A stretch of 64,000 bases of DNA from Bog-473 sp963828505 (lineage in GTDB: Bacteria; Actinomycetota; Acidimicrobiia; Acidimicrobiales; RAAP-2): the NCBI GenBank assembly GCA_963828505.1, contig CAWHFM010000021.1, forward strand, positions 62,001 to 126,000, read 5' to 3'. Below are positions 8,974 to 16,298 of the stretch, in pieces. The notes under the pieces are model-generated. The model was not told the DNA's origin. It saw only the letters and a program-made list of their open reading frames with translations, and did no database searches. How positions within the stretch are numbered: the first letter of the stretch is position 1; each line of letters opens with the position of its first letter. The position numbers and the translations under genes were made by a program.

Positions 8974-10197
8974 CCGGCTGGACGTCAGCAGCCGCTCACC
9001 CACCCCGCGCAGCTCCTCGAGGTCGCGCAGCACCTCCGACAGCCGCTCCCAGCGGACGTTGCGGCGGCGGTCGGCCGCGGCACCAGTGCCGTCCGCCTCT
9101 TGGCCGGGTCGGCCGCACCACCACAGCTGCACGCGGCCCAGGTCCTTGAGGAACCGCGGCCGCAGGGGCTGGGCCGTGAACTCGCCCGGCGCCTGGGCGA
9201 CCAGCGCCGTCCGGAACTCGTCGGACATGAGGACGGTCCCGGGGTTGCCGATGTTGACGATCTGGTGCGCCAGGTTGACCGTCGTTCCGAAGTAGTCCCC
9301 GTCGCGCGGGAGCACCGGTCCGACGGCGAGACCCACCCGCACATCGGAGAGAAGGTCGTCGTCCGCGTAGGCGTCGGCCAGATTGAGCCCGATGCGGGCG
9401 GCGTCGGCGGCCCCGTCGACGACGAACATGACCTCGTCGCCGATCATCTTGACGACTCGCCCCCGCGCCGCCGTGACGATGTCGTGGGAGATCTCCTCGA
9501 ACCGCCGCACGACGGCGGCGAGCTCCTCGTCGCTCAGGTGCTGGCTGAGGAGGGTGAAGCCCACCATGTCGGCGAACCCCACGGCGAGCACGGGGCTCTG
9601 CCCGGGAGCGAGGCCGTGGCTGCGCAGCAGCATGCTGCGCTGGATGCCGGCAGCCAGCTGGCGACGCCAGATGTACTCGAGCAGCTTGGCCATGGCGGGG
9701 ACCGTGACGTCGGCCACGCTGGCGAAGGCTTCGGCGGACATCACAGGGTCGATCTCCGAGCTGACCATGTTCCCCGGCACGAGCTCGGCCTCGGCGATGC
9801 GCGCCATGGAGGAGCCCATCACCCGCGCCAGGTGCAGCGCCGTCTCGGTGTCGGTCGCACCCAGCGCCTGGACGGAGCGGAAGAGCCGGACCGCTTCGAG
9901 GTCGAGATCGGTGAAGGCCGGGTCGTCGGCGTCGACGCTGGCGAACCCGAGGGCGCGCCAGAACCGTTCGAGCTTGGGCACGTCGACGTCGGTGAAGTCG
10001 GCGATCTGGCCGCGGGTGTAGCGGCGGCGCGAAGGGATGAGCATGCGTTCGGCCACGAAGAGGTCGATGACCCCGTCGGCCAGCGCACGGTCGATTTCGT
10101 CGTCGCCGACGCCGTGCAGGTGGAGGATCTCGCGCACCCGGGCCAGCGCCACCTCCCTCGGGCCCTCCCCGCCCGGAACCTCGGGGAGCGCGCTCAC
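8929..10197 (-). CDS. Class III adenylate/guanylate cyclase with N-terminal regulatory domain
   Basis: 422-residue protein. The GTG start at 10197 overlaps the gpsA stop (GTGA). Residues 15-190 form a helical N-terminal domain resembling the regulatory half of mycobacterial Rv1264-type cyclases, including RRRYTRGQIADF. The catalytic domain starts near 203 (SPVLAVGFADMVGFT). Visible active-site residues: metal Asp D210 and D254, adenine-specifying K250 and D301, and N308. The transition-state arginine expected four residues after that Asn is glutamine (Q312 in VNLAHQIV), so activity may be reduced or altered. No membrane segments, so soluble. Confidence 0.9.
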   Translation of the reverse strand: MSALPEVPGGEGPREVALARVREILHLHGVGDDEIDRALADGVIDLFVAERMLIPSRRRYTRGQIADFTDVDVPKLERFWRALGFASVDADDPAFTDLDLEAVRLFRSVQALGATDTETALHLARVMGSSMARIAEAELVPGNMVSSEIDPVMSAEAFASVADVTVPAMAKLLEYIWRRQLAAGIQRSMLLRSHGLAPGQSPVLAVGFADMVGFTLLSQHLSDEELAAVVRRFEEISHDIVTAARGRVVKMIGDEVMFVVDGAADAARIGLNLADAYADDDLLSDVRVGLAVGPVLPRDGDYFGTTVNLAHQIVNIGNPGTVLMSDEFRTALVAQAPGEFTAQPLRPRFLKDLGRVQLWWCGRPGQEADGTGAAADRRRNVRWERLSEVLRDLEELRGVGERLLTSSRSVGAEPGGGDAEGA

Positions 10198-11216
10198 CCG
10201 GGCAGCCCTCGCAGCAGGGTCTCGTCCCACTCGGGGCGGGACGGGCGGTCCATGAGCGCCATGAGCGCCTCGGGCGGGGAACGACGCCCGTCGACGATCG
10301 CCGCCACCTGTTCGGCGATGGGCATCTCGACCCCGTTGGCCCGCGCCAGCCCCACCAGCGGCCCGGCGCTCTTCACGCCCTCGGCCACCATGCGCATGGC
10401 GCCGACGACCTCGTCGAGCGAGCTGCCCTGGCCCAGCGCGAACCCCACGGTCCGGTTCCGGCTCTTCGGGCTGGCGCACGTGGCGACGAGATCGCCCACG
10501 CCGGCCAGGCCGCCGAAGGTGAGCACCTTGCCCCCGAGCGTCACGCCGAGGCGCCCGAGCTCGGCCAGGCCGCGCGTGATCAATACGGCCCGGGTGTTGT
10601 CGCCCAAAGCCAGACCGTCGGAGATGCCGGCGGCGATGGCCATCACGTTCTTGGCGGCTCCCGCGATCTCGCACCCCACCACGTCGGTGCCCATGTAGGC
10701 GCGGAAGGTGCGCGTGTGCACGAGCGCCTGCACGCGCTCGGCCATCGCCTTTTCGGGTAGCGCCACCACACACGCCGCCGGGTGGCCGTGCGCCACCTCC
10801 GACGCCAGGTTGGGACCGGTCAACACGCCGGCCGCGATGCCGGGGAGCACCTCGGCGACGACCTCGGACATGCGCAGCATGGTGCCCGCCTCGAGCCCCT
10901 TGGCCAGGCTCACGACCGCTTCGACGCCACCGGCATACGGCGCCAGGTCGGCCAGGACGGCCCGGAAGCCGTGCGACGGCACGGCCATGAAGACGACCCG
11001 GGCGCCGGCCAGCGCCTCCTCGAGCGACGAGGTGACGCCGAGGTCGGCGGGGAGGGGGACGCCGGGAAGGTACGGAGCGTTCTCGCGTTCCTCGCGCATG
11101 GAGGCGGCGAGGTCCGACGAGCGCGCCCAGAGCGTGGCCGGGGACGCGGCACCCACGATGGTCGCCATGGCGGTCCCCCACGATCCGGCGCCGATGACAG
11201 CCACCCCGTCGTTCAT
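10194..11216 (-). CDS. gpsA: NAD(P)+ glycerol-3-phosphate dehydrogenase
   Basis: 340-residue cytoplasmic enzyme that reduces dihydroxyacetone phosphate to sn-glycerol 3-phosphate, the first step of glycerolipid synthesis. Rossmann motif VIGAGSWGTA at residues 7-16; the family signature GLAGVGDLVATC and the catalytic lysine in GCEIAGAAKNVMAIAAG are present. Normal length. The stop overlaps the GTG of the cyclase gene, so the two are translationally coupled, an unusual partner for gpsA. Divergent from cofC with 49 bp between the start codons. Confidence 0.96.
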   Translation of the reverse strand: MNDGVAVIGAGSWGTAMATIVGAASPATLWARSSDLAASMREERENAPYLPGVPLPADLGVTSSLEEALAGARVVFMAVPSHGFRAVLADLAPYAGGVEAVVSLAKGLEAGTMLRMSEVVAEVLPGIAAGVLTGPNLASEVAHGHPAACVVALPEKAMAERVQALVHTRTFRAYMGTDVVGCEIAGAAKNVMAIAAGISDGLALGDNTRAVLITRGLAELGRLGVTLGGKVLTFGGLAGVGDLVATCASPKSRNRTVGFALGQGSSLDEVVGAMRMVAEGVKSAGPLVGLARANGVEMPIAEQVAAIVDGRRSPPEALMALMDRPSRPEWDETLLRGLPG

Positions 11217-11225
11217 GGTGTCAAG

Positions 11226-11231
11226 AGCCTA
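11226..11231 (-). promoter_or_regulatory. -10 element (TAGGCT), leaderless promoter of gpsA
   Basis: TANNNT on the minus strand with 9 nt to the ATG at 11216; no Shine-Dalgarno sequence. Confidence 0.5.
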
Positions 11232-11253
11232 CGGCTGCGCCTTCGCCCACCCG

Positions 11254-11259
11254 TACACT
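11254..11259 (+). promoter_or_regulatory. -10 element (TACACT), leaderless promoter of cofC
   Basis: TANNNT with 6 nt to the GTG at 11266. It supports that start over the downstream GTG codons at 11302 and 11305. Confidence 0.5.
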
Positions 11260-11265
11260 GGCACG

Positions 11266-11853
11266 GTGCGGAGCACCGCCACGGCGAGCCTCGGCCCAGA
11301 GGTGGTGCTCATCCCGGTGAAGGCCTTCGCCCAGGCCAAGCGCCGGCTGGGCGGAATCCTGGACGATGGAGAACGCGTCCGACTCGTTCGTGCCATGGCC
11401 GGTCACGTCGTCGCGGCGTCCGCCCCGCTTCCCGTCGCCGTCGTCTGCGACGACGAGGACGTGGCGATCTGGGCGGAAGGACTCGGAGCGGTGGTGGTGT
11501 GGACTCGGGGTCAAGGCCTCAACGGCGCGGTGCGCGCGGGAGTGACCCGCTTGGCCGAGACCGGCACGGTGTGGGTGACCGTGGCCCACGGCGACCTGCC
11601 GCGCGCACGCGGCTTGGGCACGCTCGAACACTTCGCCGGCGTCACCCTCGTTCCAGATCGCCGGGACGACGGGACGAACGTGCTCAGGGTGCCCGCCGCA
11701 GACGACTTCCAATTCGCCTACGGCCCGGGCTCGTTCCGGGCCCACCGCGCCGAGGCGGTGCGACTCGGACTTCCCGTGCGCGTCCTGCGCGTGCCGGACC
11801 TGGCCTACGACGTCGACTGGCCTGCCGACGTCGAGGAGCTAGCCCGGCGTTGA
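11266..11853 (+). CDS. cofC: 2-phospholactate/phosphoenolpyruvate guanylyltransferase
   Basis: 195-residue nucleotidyltransferase (CofC/FbiD family) that activates 2-phospholactate or phosphoenolpyruvate with GTP in coenzyme F420 synthesis. Evidence: VVLIPVKAFAQAKRRLGGIL at the N-terminus, VAVVCDDEDVAIWAEGLG, VTVAHGDLPRARGLG (metal-binding Asp), VPDRRDDGTNVLRVP, and the F-x-F-x-YGPGSFRAH substrate segment. Agrees with the F420-dependent reductase encoded at 15854-16273. The -10 hexamer picks the GTG at 11266. Confidence 0.9.
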   Translation: MRSTATASLGPEVVLIPVKAFAQAKRRLGGILDDGERVRLVRAMAGHVVAASAPLPVAVVCDDEDVAIWAEGLGAVVVWTRGQGLNGAVRAGVTRLAETGTVWVTVAHGDLPRARGLGTLEHFAGVTLVPDRRDDGTNVLRVPAADDFQFAYGPGSFRAHRAEAVRLGLPVRVLRVPDLAYDVDWPADVEELARR

Positions 11854-11861
11854 CGCTCGCT

Positions 11862-11891
11862 GGAGACCGGGGGTCGCGGCCCCCGGTCTCC
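11862..11891. terminator. Bidirectional hairpin between cofC and the repeat-protein gene
   Basis: Perfect 12-bp inverted repeat (GGAGACCGGGGG / CCCCCGGTCTCC) with a 6-nt loop, in the 48-bp gap between two convergent genes. There is no T-run, as is usual for actinobacterial hairpin terminators. Confidence 0.8.
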
Positions 11892-11901
11892 GCGATGCCT
11901 T

Positions 11902-12450
11902 TCAGCCTCGCCGCGCCGCCTTGCGCGCGGGTGCCCGGCGGACGGCCTTCTTGACCGAAGCACGCCGCTTGGCGACAGCCTTCTTGGCCGTGCCACGCCG
12001 CTTGGCGACAGCCTTCTTGGCCGTGCCACGACGCTTCGCTACGGCCTTCTTGGCCGTGCCACGACGCTTCGCTACGGCCTTCTTGGCCGTGCCACGACGC
12101 TTGGCCACAGCCTTCTTGGCCGCCCCGCGGCGCTTGGTCACGCGCTTCGCAACGGCCTTCTTGGCCGGACCACGACGCTTGGCGACGGCCTTCTTGGCCG
12201 TACCACGCCGCTTCGCCACGGCCTTCTTGGCCGGACCACGACGCTTGGCCACGGCCTTCTTGGCCGTCGAGCGCCGCTTGGTCACGCGCTTGGCGACGGC
12301 CTTCTTGGCCGGACCACGACGCTTGGCCACGGCCTTCTTGGCCGGTCCACGACGCTTGGCCGGGGCCTTGGCGGCCTCTGCCTTCTTGGCCGGGGCCCGT
12401 TTCTTGGCCGCTTTTTTGGCCGGACCCCTTCTCTTCGCGGCTACTGCCAC
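11902..12450 (-). CDS. Histone H1-like lysine/arginine-rich repeat protein
   Basis: 182 residues, built almost wholly of an 11-residue unit AKRRGTAKKAV repeated about 12 times (residues 31-170). Two units carry a 4-residue VTKR insertion (residues 53-67 and 101-115). Lys plus Arg make up about 45%, with almost no acidic residues. It resembles the C-terminal tail of actinobacterial HupB or eukaryotic histone H1, but the HU DNA-binding domain is absent, so it is a stand-alone basic tail. Expected to coat or condense DNA, or bind RNA; inference only. The start is GTG at 12450, preceded by a strong Shine-Dalgarno GGGAGGTG 5 nt upstream. Confidence 0.85.
   Translation of the reverse strand: MAVAAKRRGPAKKAAKKRAPAKKAEAAKAPAKRRGPAKKAVAKRRGPAKKAVAKRVTKRRSTAKKAVAKRRGPAKKAVAKRRGTAKKAVAKRRGPAKKAVAKRVTKRRGAAKKAVAKRRGTAKKAVAKRRGTAKKAVAKRRGTAKKAVAKRRGTAKKAVAKRRASVKKAVRRAPARKAARRG
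11941..12360 (-). repeat. 33-bp tandem repeat array inside the basic-protein gene
   Basis: About 12 direct repeats of 33 bp (two expanded to 45 bp), each encoding the same 11-residue basic unit. Runs of near-identical copies (units 8-11) indicate recent unit duplication. Copy number may vary between strains. Confidence 0.9.
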
Positions 12451-12962
12451 AGGTGCACCTCCCTAGGAGCTTGGTCACTGAATAGAGGTGAAGCCTGCGC
12501 CACGCCGAGGTCGAACTCCCCACGCCATGTGCATCGCCGCACCATTTTCTGCGACGAGCCACACGCACGAGGAGAAGTCACCGACATCACCCGACTCACG
12601 CCGACTCGTCCTCACACCCCGAGCTGTAAAGGCCGTTCACCGTGACGCGACGCGAAGCGAGACGCGCTGACGAGCGATCCGACACGATCACTCGGCGCGC
12701 CGCACATCTCTGTATCGCAGCACACATGAACCCTCCCTCACACTTCGGGTAGACACATTCTTCTGTTGTCAACATGCCCAGGTCAAGCATTCTCTGTTTT
12801 CGCGCTGATCTCACCATGTTGCGCATCGTCGAATTTTCGGGTCGAGCGCGCGCGAATCACGCTCGCATGTGCTCGTTCGCGCCGCGCCGCACGATGACTT
12901 CGTCGCCGCTTTTCGCGAAATGTCCTCTGGAATTCTTTGTTCACCAACGCAAGCATCGAGGT
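12451..12962. other. Spacer with lower G+C, no convincing gene
   Basis: 512 bp between the divergent repeat-protein and coupling-protein genes. Its G+C is visibly below the rest of the window, especially 12690-12960. The first 20 bp hold the Shine-Dalgarno site of the repeat-protein gene. Short open frames occur but have no recognisable product. Promoters for both neighbours, a transfer origin or an old insertion junction could lie here; none was identified with confidence. Confidence 0.5.
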
Positions 12963-14399
12963 ATGCAACGCGCTCCTCACGTCGGTGACGACACCCTCGA
13001 TTCATCAGTGATGTCGTCGTCGGTGCTGCGCAGGATCCACCGGAACGCGCGCCACAGCATCTATGTTGGGACGGGCGCCGGAGGGTGGGCGTGGGCTGGC
13101 GCACAGCGATCGACGCTGGTCCTCGGTCCGCCGCGCTCAGGTAAGACATCGTCCCTGGTCATCCCCAATATTTTGTTGTCCGACGGTGCCGTCGTCTCCA
13201 CTTCGACCAAGCCTGACGTCATGGCTGCGACAGCAGCGGCGCGACAACGCGAAGGATGGACGTTCCTCTACGACCCCAGTGGCGAAGTCGAGTGCCCGCG
13301 TGGAGTCGAACCGATCGGATGGTCGCCGCTCACCAGCGCGGCGCGCTGGGATGCCGCGGTCCAGACCGCCGACGCCATGGTCGGCGCCAGCCGTGCCGGT
13401 TCGCCGTCACCATCGGAGCTCCACTGGAACGAGCGAGCGGGCGCGCTGATGTCGACACTGCTCCACGCGGCGGCCGTCGAATCGCTCCCGATGCCCGAAG
13501 TGCTCCGGTGGATCGACCGTCATGACGGCACCCGCCCGCTGCAAATCCTCGCGGCGGCGACCGGAGCCGACTCGACGCCGACGGACCTCCTCGCCGGGAT
13601 CGTGGCCACCGACAGCCGGGAGCAATCGGGCATCTGGTCCACGGCATCGGGGGTGCTGGCGGCGTACCGAACGGAGGCCGCCATGGCCTCGACCGCCGCC
13701 CCGGCTCCGTCGTGGCACGAATTCTGCCAGGGTCCGAACACCCTGTACGTGTGCTCGACGGGACGGCGGCAGCGCCAATTCGCGCCGTTGGTCGTGGCCA
13801 CCGTGGGGGACGTTCGCGACGCCGCCTACGAGCGTTCGCGCCAGGCGGATGCGATGGCGAGTGCGCCGGTCCTGCTCGCCCTCGACGAGGTGGCGAACAT
13901 CGCCCCCATCCCCGACCTGCCGGCGATGGTCAGCGAGGGAGCCGGTCAGGGGCTGCTCGTCCTGGCCTGCCTGCAGGACCTCTCGCAGGCTCGCGGCCGT
14001 TGGGGCACGGCGGCGGACGGCTTCCTCTCGCTGTTCGGCACGACGGTCGTACTCCCGGGTATCGCGGACACGACGACGCTGCGCGACCTGAGCGCACTGG
14101 CAGGCGATCACAGCGTCCGCGCCGAGACGCTCAGCCGCTCGGTGGGCCCTTGGGGACGCATCCGTCCCTCGACCACGCTCGCCTCCACGCACGAGCCGCG
14201 GCTGCCGGTGGACGCCATCGCCCGCGGCCGTCCCGGACACGCGCACGTGCTCGGTCCGGACAAGGCCATGGCCGAGGTGGCGCTGACGCCCGCCCACCTC
14301 CGTGCGCCCTGGCGCCAACTCGTCACGCCGGGACGAGGTCACACGCAATGGCGCGATGCCGAGACCGGTCGGATAGCCGAGACCGGTCGCGGCCGTTGA
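12963..14399 (+). CDS. VirD4/TraG-like conjugative coupling ATPase
   Basis: 478 residues from ATG 12963 (ATG 13011 is an alternative; neither has a good Shine-Dalgarno site). Walker A GPPRSGKTSS at residues 55-64 and Walker B VLLALDEVANIAPIPDLP near 303-320 match the TraG/TraD/VirD4 family, which couples a relaxase-DNA complex to a secretion channel. The EGAGQGLLVLACLQDLSQ segment after Walker B is also typical. No N-terminal membrane helices are seen, so this is a soluble type. It converges on the relaxase gene, with 1 bp between stops. No other transfer genes are in the window. Confidence 0.85.
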   Translation: MQRAPHVGDDTLDSSVMSSSVLRRIHRNARHSIYVGTGAGGWAWAGAQRSTLVLGPPRSGKTSSLVIPNILLSDGAVVSTSTKPDVMAATAAARQREGWTFLYDPSGEVECPRGVEPIGWSPLTSAARWDAAVQTADAMVGASRAGSPSPSELHWNERAGALMSTLLHAAAVESLPMPEVLRWIDRHDGTRPLQILAAATGADSTPTDLLAGIVATDSREQSGIWSTASGVLAAYRTEAAMASTAAPAPSWHEFCQGPNTLYVCSTGRRQRQFAPLVVATVGDVRDAAYERSRQADAMASAPVLLALDEVANIAPIPDLPAMVSEGAGQGLLVLACLQDLSQARGRWGTAADGFLSLFGTTVVLPGIADTTTLRDLSALAGDHSVRAETLSRSVGPWGRIRPSTTLASTHEPRLPVDAIARGRPGHAHVLGPDKAMAEVALTPAHLRAPWRQLVTPGRGHTQWRDAETGRIAETGRGR

Positions 14400-14400
14400 G

Positions 14401-15774
14401 TCAGCGCCCGAGCTCGAGCCCGCGAGCCTGGCGCAGGCCCAGACGTGCCCGGGCCTCGGCGACATGGCGTTCCGTGCGGACGTGGTCCACGAGCCGTTCT
14501 ACGGGGAGTGACGCTTTGGGTTCGGCGCCGAGCGCATCGGGGGACCGGGTGAGCCCCCAGCGCTCGCGGTACTGCTCGATCTCCTTCGCCGCGCCGTGCC
14601 ACACCCCGTGCGCGTCCGGATCGAGAGGGCGAGGGCCCAACGCACCCAGCAGGTGGCGCCCCGGAGTCACGTCGCGGCGCTGATGCATCGGCTCGGCCAC
14701 GCCCACGGCCACGCCCACGTCCCCGGTCGCGGGCAGCCACAGATCGGCCATGCGCTCGAGCGCGGCCGCGGGAGCGCCGTCGCGTGCGGCCGTGGCGAAG
14801 GCGCGCACGGCATCGCGCCGGTACGCACCTCCGTGCGGCGTCTCTGAGAGAACGGCGGCGAAACCGTGCTCGTCGAGGACCCGGTCGCGAGCAGCAGGCT
14901 CCGCCCGAGCCACCGTGAGCGGGGTCGCGCCTACGGCTCGGGCCCGATGCGCCCATTCGGCGGCGAGCTCGGAGAATTCGGGTGCGGCCGCCTTGGCCGG
15001 ACGCGTCACCGCCCAGGCCACCCGGCGCCCCCGCGCCGTCCTGCTGCCGGTCTCGGCCACGTGCCGGCGGATGTCGGCGGAGCGCGAGGAGAACTCGCCA
15101 CGGAGCTCCGGAGCGATCCCGACGATCTCGGCCGGCCCCGCCATGGGACGGGTCCAGCCGACGCCGAGGGCGGATCCCAACCCGGCGCGGAGGTGCGCGG
15201 CGTAGACCGCACCGGCGGCGGCCCGGTGCGCCTCGAGCCCGCGCCGGTCGCATGCGCCCCAGCGGCCGTCGGCGCCGTGGACGAGGTTGGCCATCACGAC
15301 GTGGCTGTGCAGGTGCGGGTCGTGGTTGCGATTCACGGCGTGGGTGAAGACACCGGCGACCATTCCGCTGGTGGGGATGACGACGCGCTCGGTCCCCTCA
15401 CGGCGGGCCGCGCCCAGGGCGTGGCGCTCGACGTACGCCACCGCTCCCGCCACCGCGTCGCGATGGGCATCGGCGACGCGGGCCGCGACCTCGGGCCCGG
15501 CGAGCGCGAACAGCACGCTGGCCGACTTCGGCGCGCTGAACGTGAGGTCGACGCCGGCCACCTGCGCCCGGCCCGAGCCCATGGGCCGCCCGCTCCAAGG
15601 GTGGCGCGACTCGACGACGAGGCGGAACCGGTCTGCGTCGACGGGACCCTCGAGCCCGAGACCCGCGGCCGCGCCACCGGCCCAACGGGCGCCACCGGGC
15701 ACCGGGAGCTCGGCCGCCAGATCGCTCAGGTAGTAGTCGGCCCGCCCCGCGCCGATCCGGTGGATCCCGAGCAC
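14401..15774 (-). CDS. MobF-type (TrwC-like) relaxase domain protein
   Basis: 457-residue protein. Near the N-terminus, ADYYL (Tyr14/Tyr15) matches the nucleophilic tyrosine region of TrwC/TraI relaxases. TFSAPKSASVLFAL (79-92) and the histidine cluster NHDPHLHSHVV (150-160) match the metal-binding motif. TrwC/TraI proteins carry a fused helicase, but here the protein ends after about 150 residues of basic C-terminal sequence. It starts at GTG with Shine-Dalgarno AGGAGGAGG 8 nt upstream. Family role: nicks one strand at oriT and pilots it to a recipient. Probably part of a mobilizable or decayed conjugative element. Confidence 0.88.
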   Translation of the reverse strand: MLGIHRIGAGRADYYLSDLAAELPVPGGARWAGGAAAGLGLEGPVDADRFRLVVESRHPWSGRPMGSGRAQVAGVDLTFSAPKSASVLFALAGPEVAARVADAHRDAVAGAVAYVERHALGAARREGTERVVIPTSGMVAGVFTHAVNRNHDPHLHSHVVMANLVHGADGRWGACDRRGLEAHRAAAGAVYAAHLRAGLGSALGVGWTRPMAGPAEIVGIAPELRGEFSSRSADIRRHVAETGSRTARGRRVAWAVTRPAKAAAPEFSELAAEWAHRARAVGATPLTVARAEPAARDRVLDEHGFAAVLSETPHGGAYRRDAVRAFATAARDGAPAAALERMADLWLPATGDVGVAVGVAEPMHQRRDVTPGRHLLGALGPRPLDPDAHGVWHGAAKEIEQYRERWGLTRSPDALGAEPKASLPVERLVDHVRTERHVAEARARLGLRQARGLELGR

Positions 15775-15853
15775 GTGCCGCGCCTCCTCCTCCCGGTGCC
15801 CACGGCCGGCAGCAGAGCCGGCGGGGACCGAACGGTCGGCGTTGCGGCGGAGA

Positions 15854-16273
15854 TCAGTCCTTGCGGCGGAGCTCGACCACCGGGATCACCCGCGTCGTCG
15901 ACTTCTCGTAGTCGGCGAACCCGGGCATCCGCTCCTTCTGGATGGTGAAGATCTGGTCCCGCTCCGACCCCGTGACGGGCTCGGCCAGTGCGGCGAACTT
16001 CTCCCGTCCCAGCTCCACCTCGACCTCGGGGTGCGCCAGGAGGTTGTAGTACCAGTCCGGGCTCTCGGGAGAGCCGCCCTTGGAGGCGAAGACGAAGAGA
16101 CGGCCGTCGTCGGTGGTCAGGCTGGCCAGCGGGTTCACTCGGGCCGCGCCCGACCGCGCCCCCGTGGTCGTGAGCAACACGAGCTGCGCGCCGTCGAAGG
16201 GACCGCCCACGACACCGTCGTTGGCCCGGAATTCCTCGATGATCTTGGTGTTGAAGTCCATCATGTCGGTCAT
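15854..16273 (-). CDS. Deazaflavin (F420)-dependent nitroreductase family protein
   Basis: 139-residue protein of the DDN/DUF385 family, whose members bind F420H2 in a split-barrel fold and reduce nitroaromatics, quinones or other substrates. Recognisable stretches are QLVLLTTTGARSGAARVNPL, RLFVFASKGGSPESPDWYYN and LLAHPEVEVELG, the last two being the family's cofactor-binding signature. It is consistent with F420 synthesis in this cell (cofC at 11266). The natural substrate cannot be inferred. Confidence 0.93.
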   Translation of the reverse strand: MTDMMDFNTKIIEEFRANDGVVGGPFDGAQLVLLTTTGARSGAARVNPLASLTTDDGRLFVFASKGGSPESPDWYYNLLAHPEVEVELGREKFAALAEPVTGSERDQIFTIQKERMPGFADYEKSTTRVIPVVELRRKD

Positions 16274-16281
16274 GGTTTCGG

Positions 16282-16287
16282 ACCCTA
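16282..16287 (-). promoter_or_regulatory. -10 element (TAGGGT), leaderless promoter of the F420 reductase gene
   Basis: TANNNT on the minus strand with 8 nt to the ATG at 16273. Confidence 0.5.
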
Positions 16288-16298
16288 CTCGGACTGCT

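Noticed and set aside
11941..12360. Tandem repeats as a CRISPR array
   Set aside because: No unique spacers; the 33-bp units are contiguous, coding and in frame.
11902..12450. HupB (HU-like) gene
   Set aside because: The HU DNA-binding domain is absent; only the basic tail-like repeats are present.
12596..12826. 76-residue minus-strand frame in the spacer
   Set aside because: No domain, atypical codon use, no ribosome binding site.
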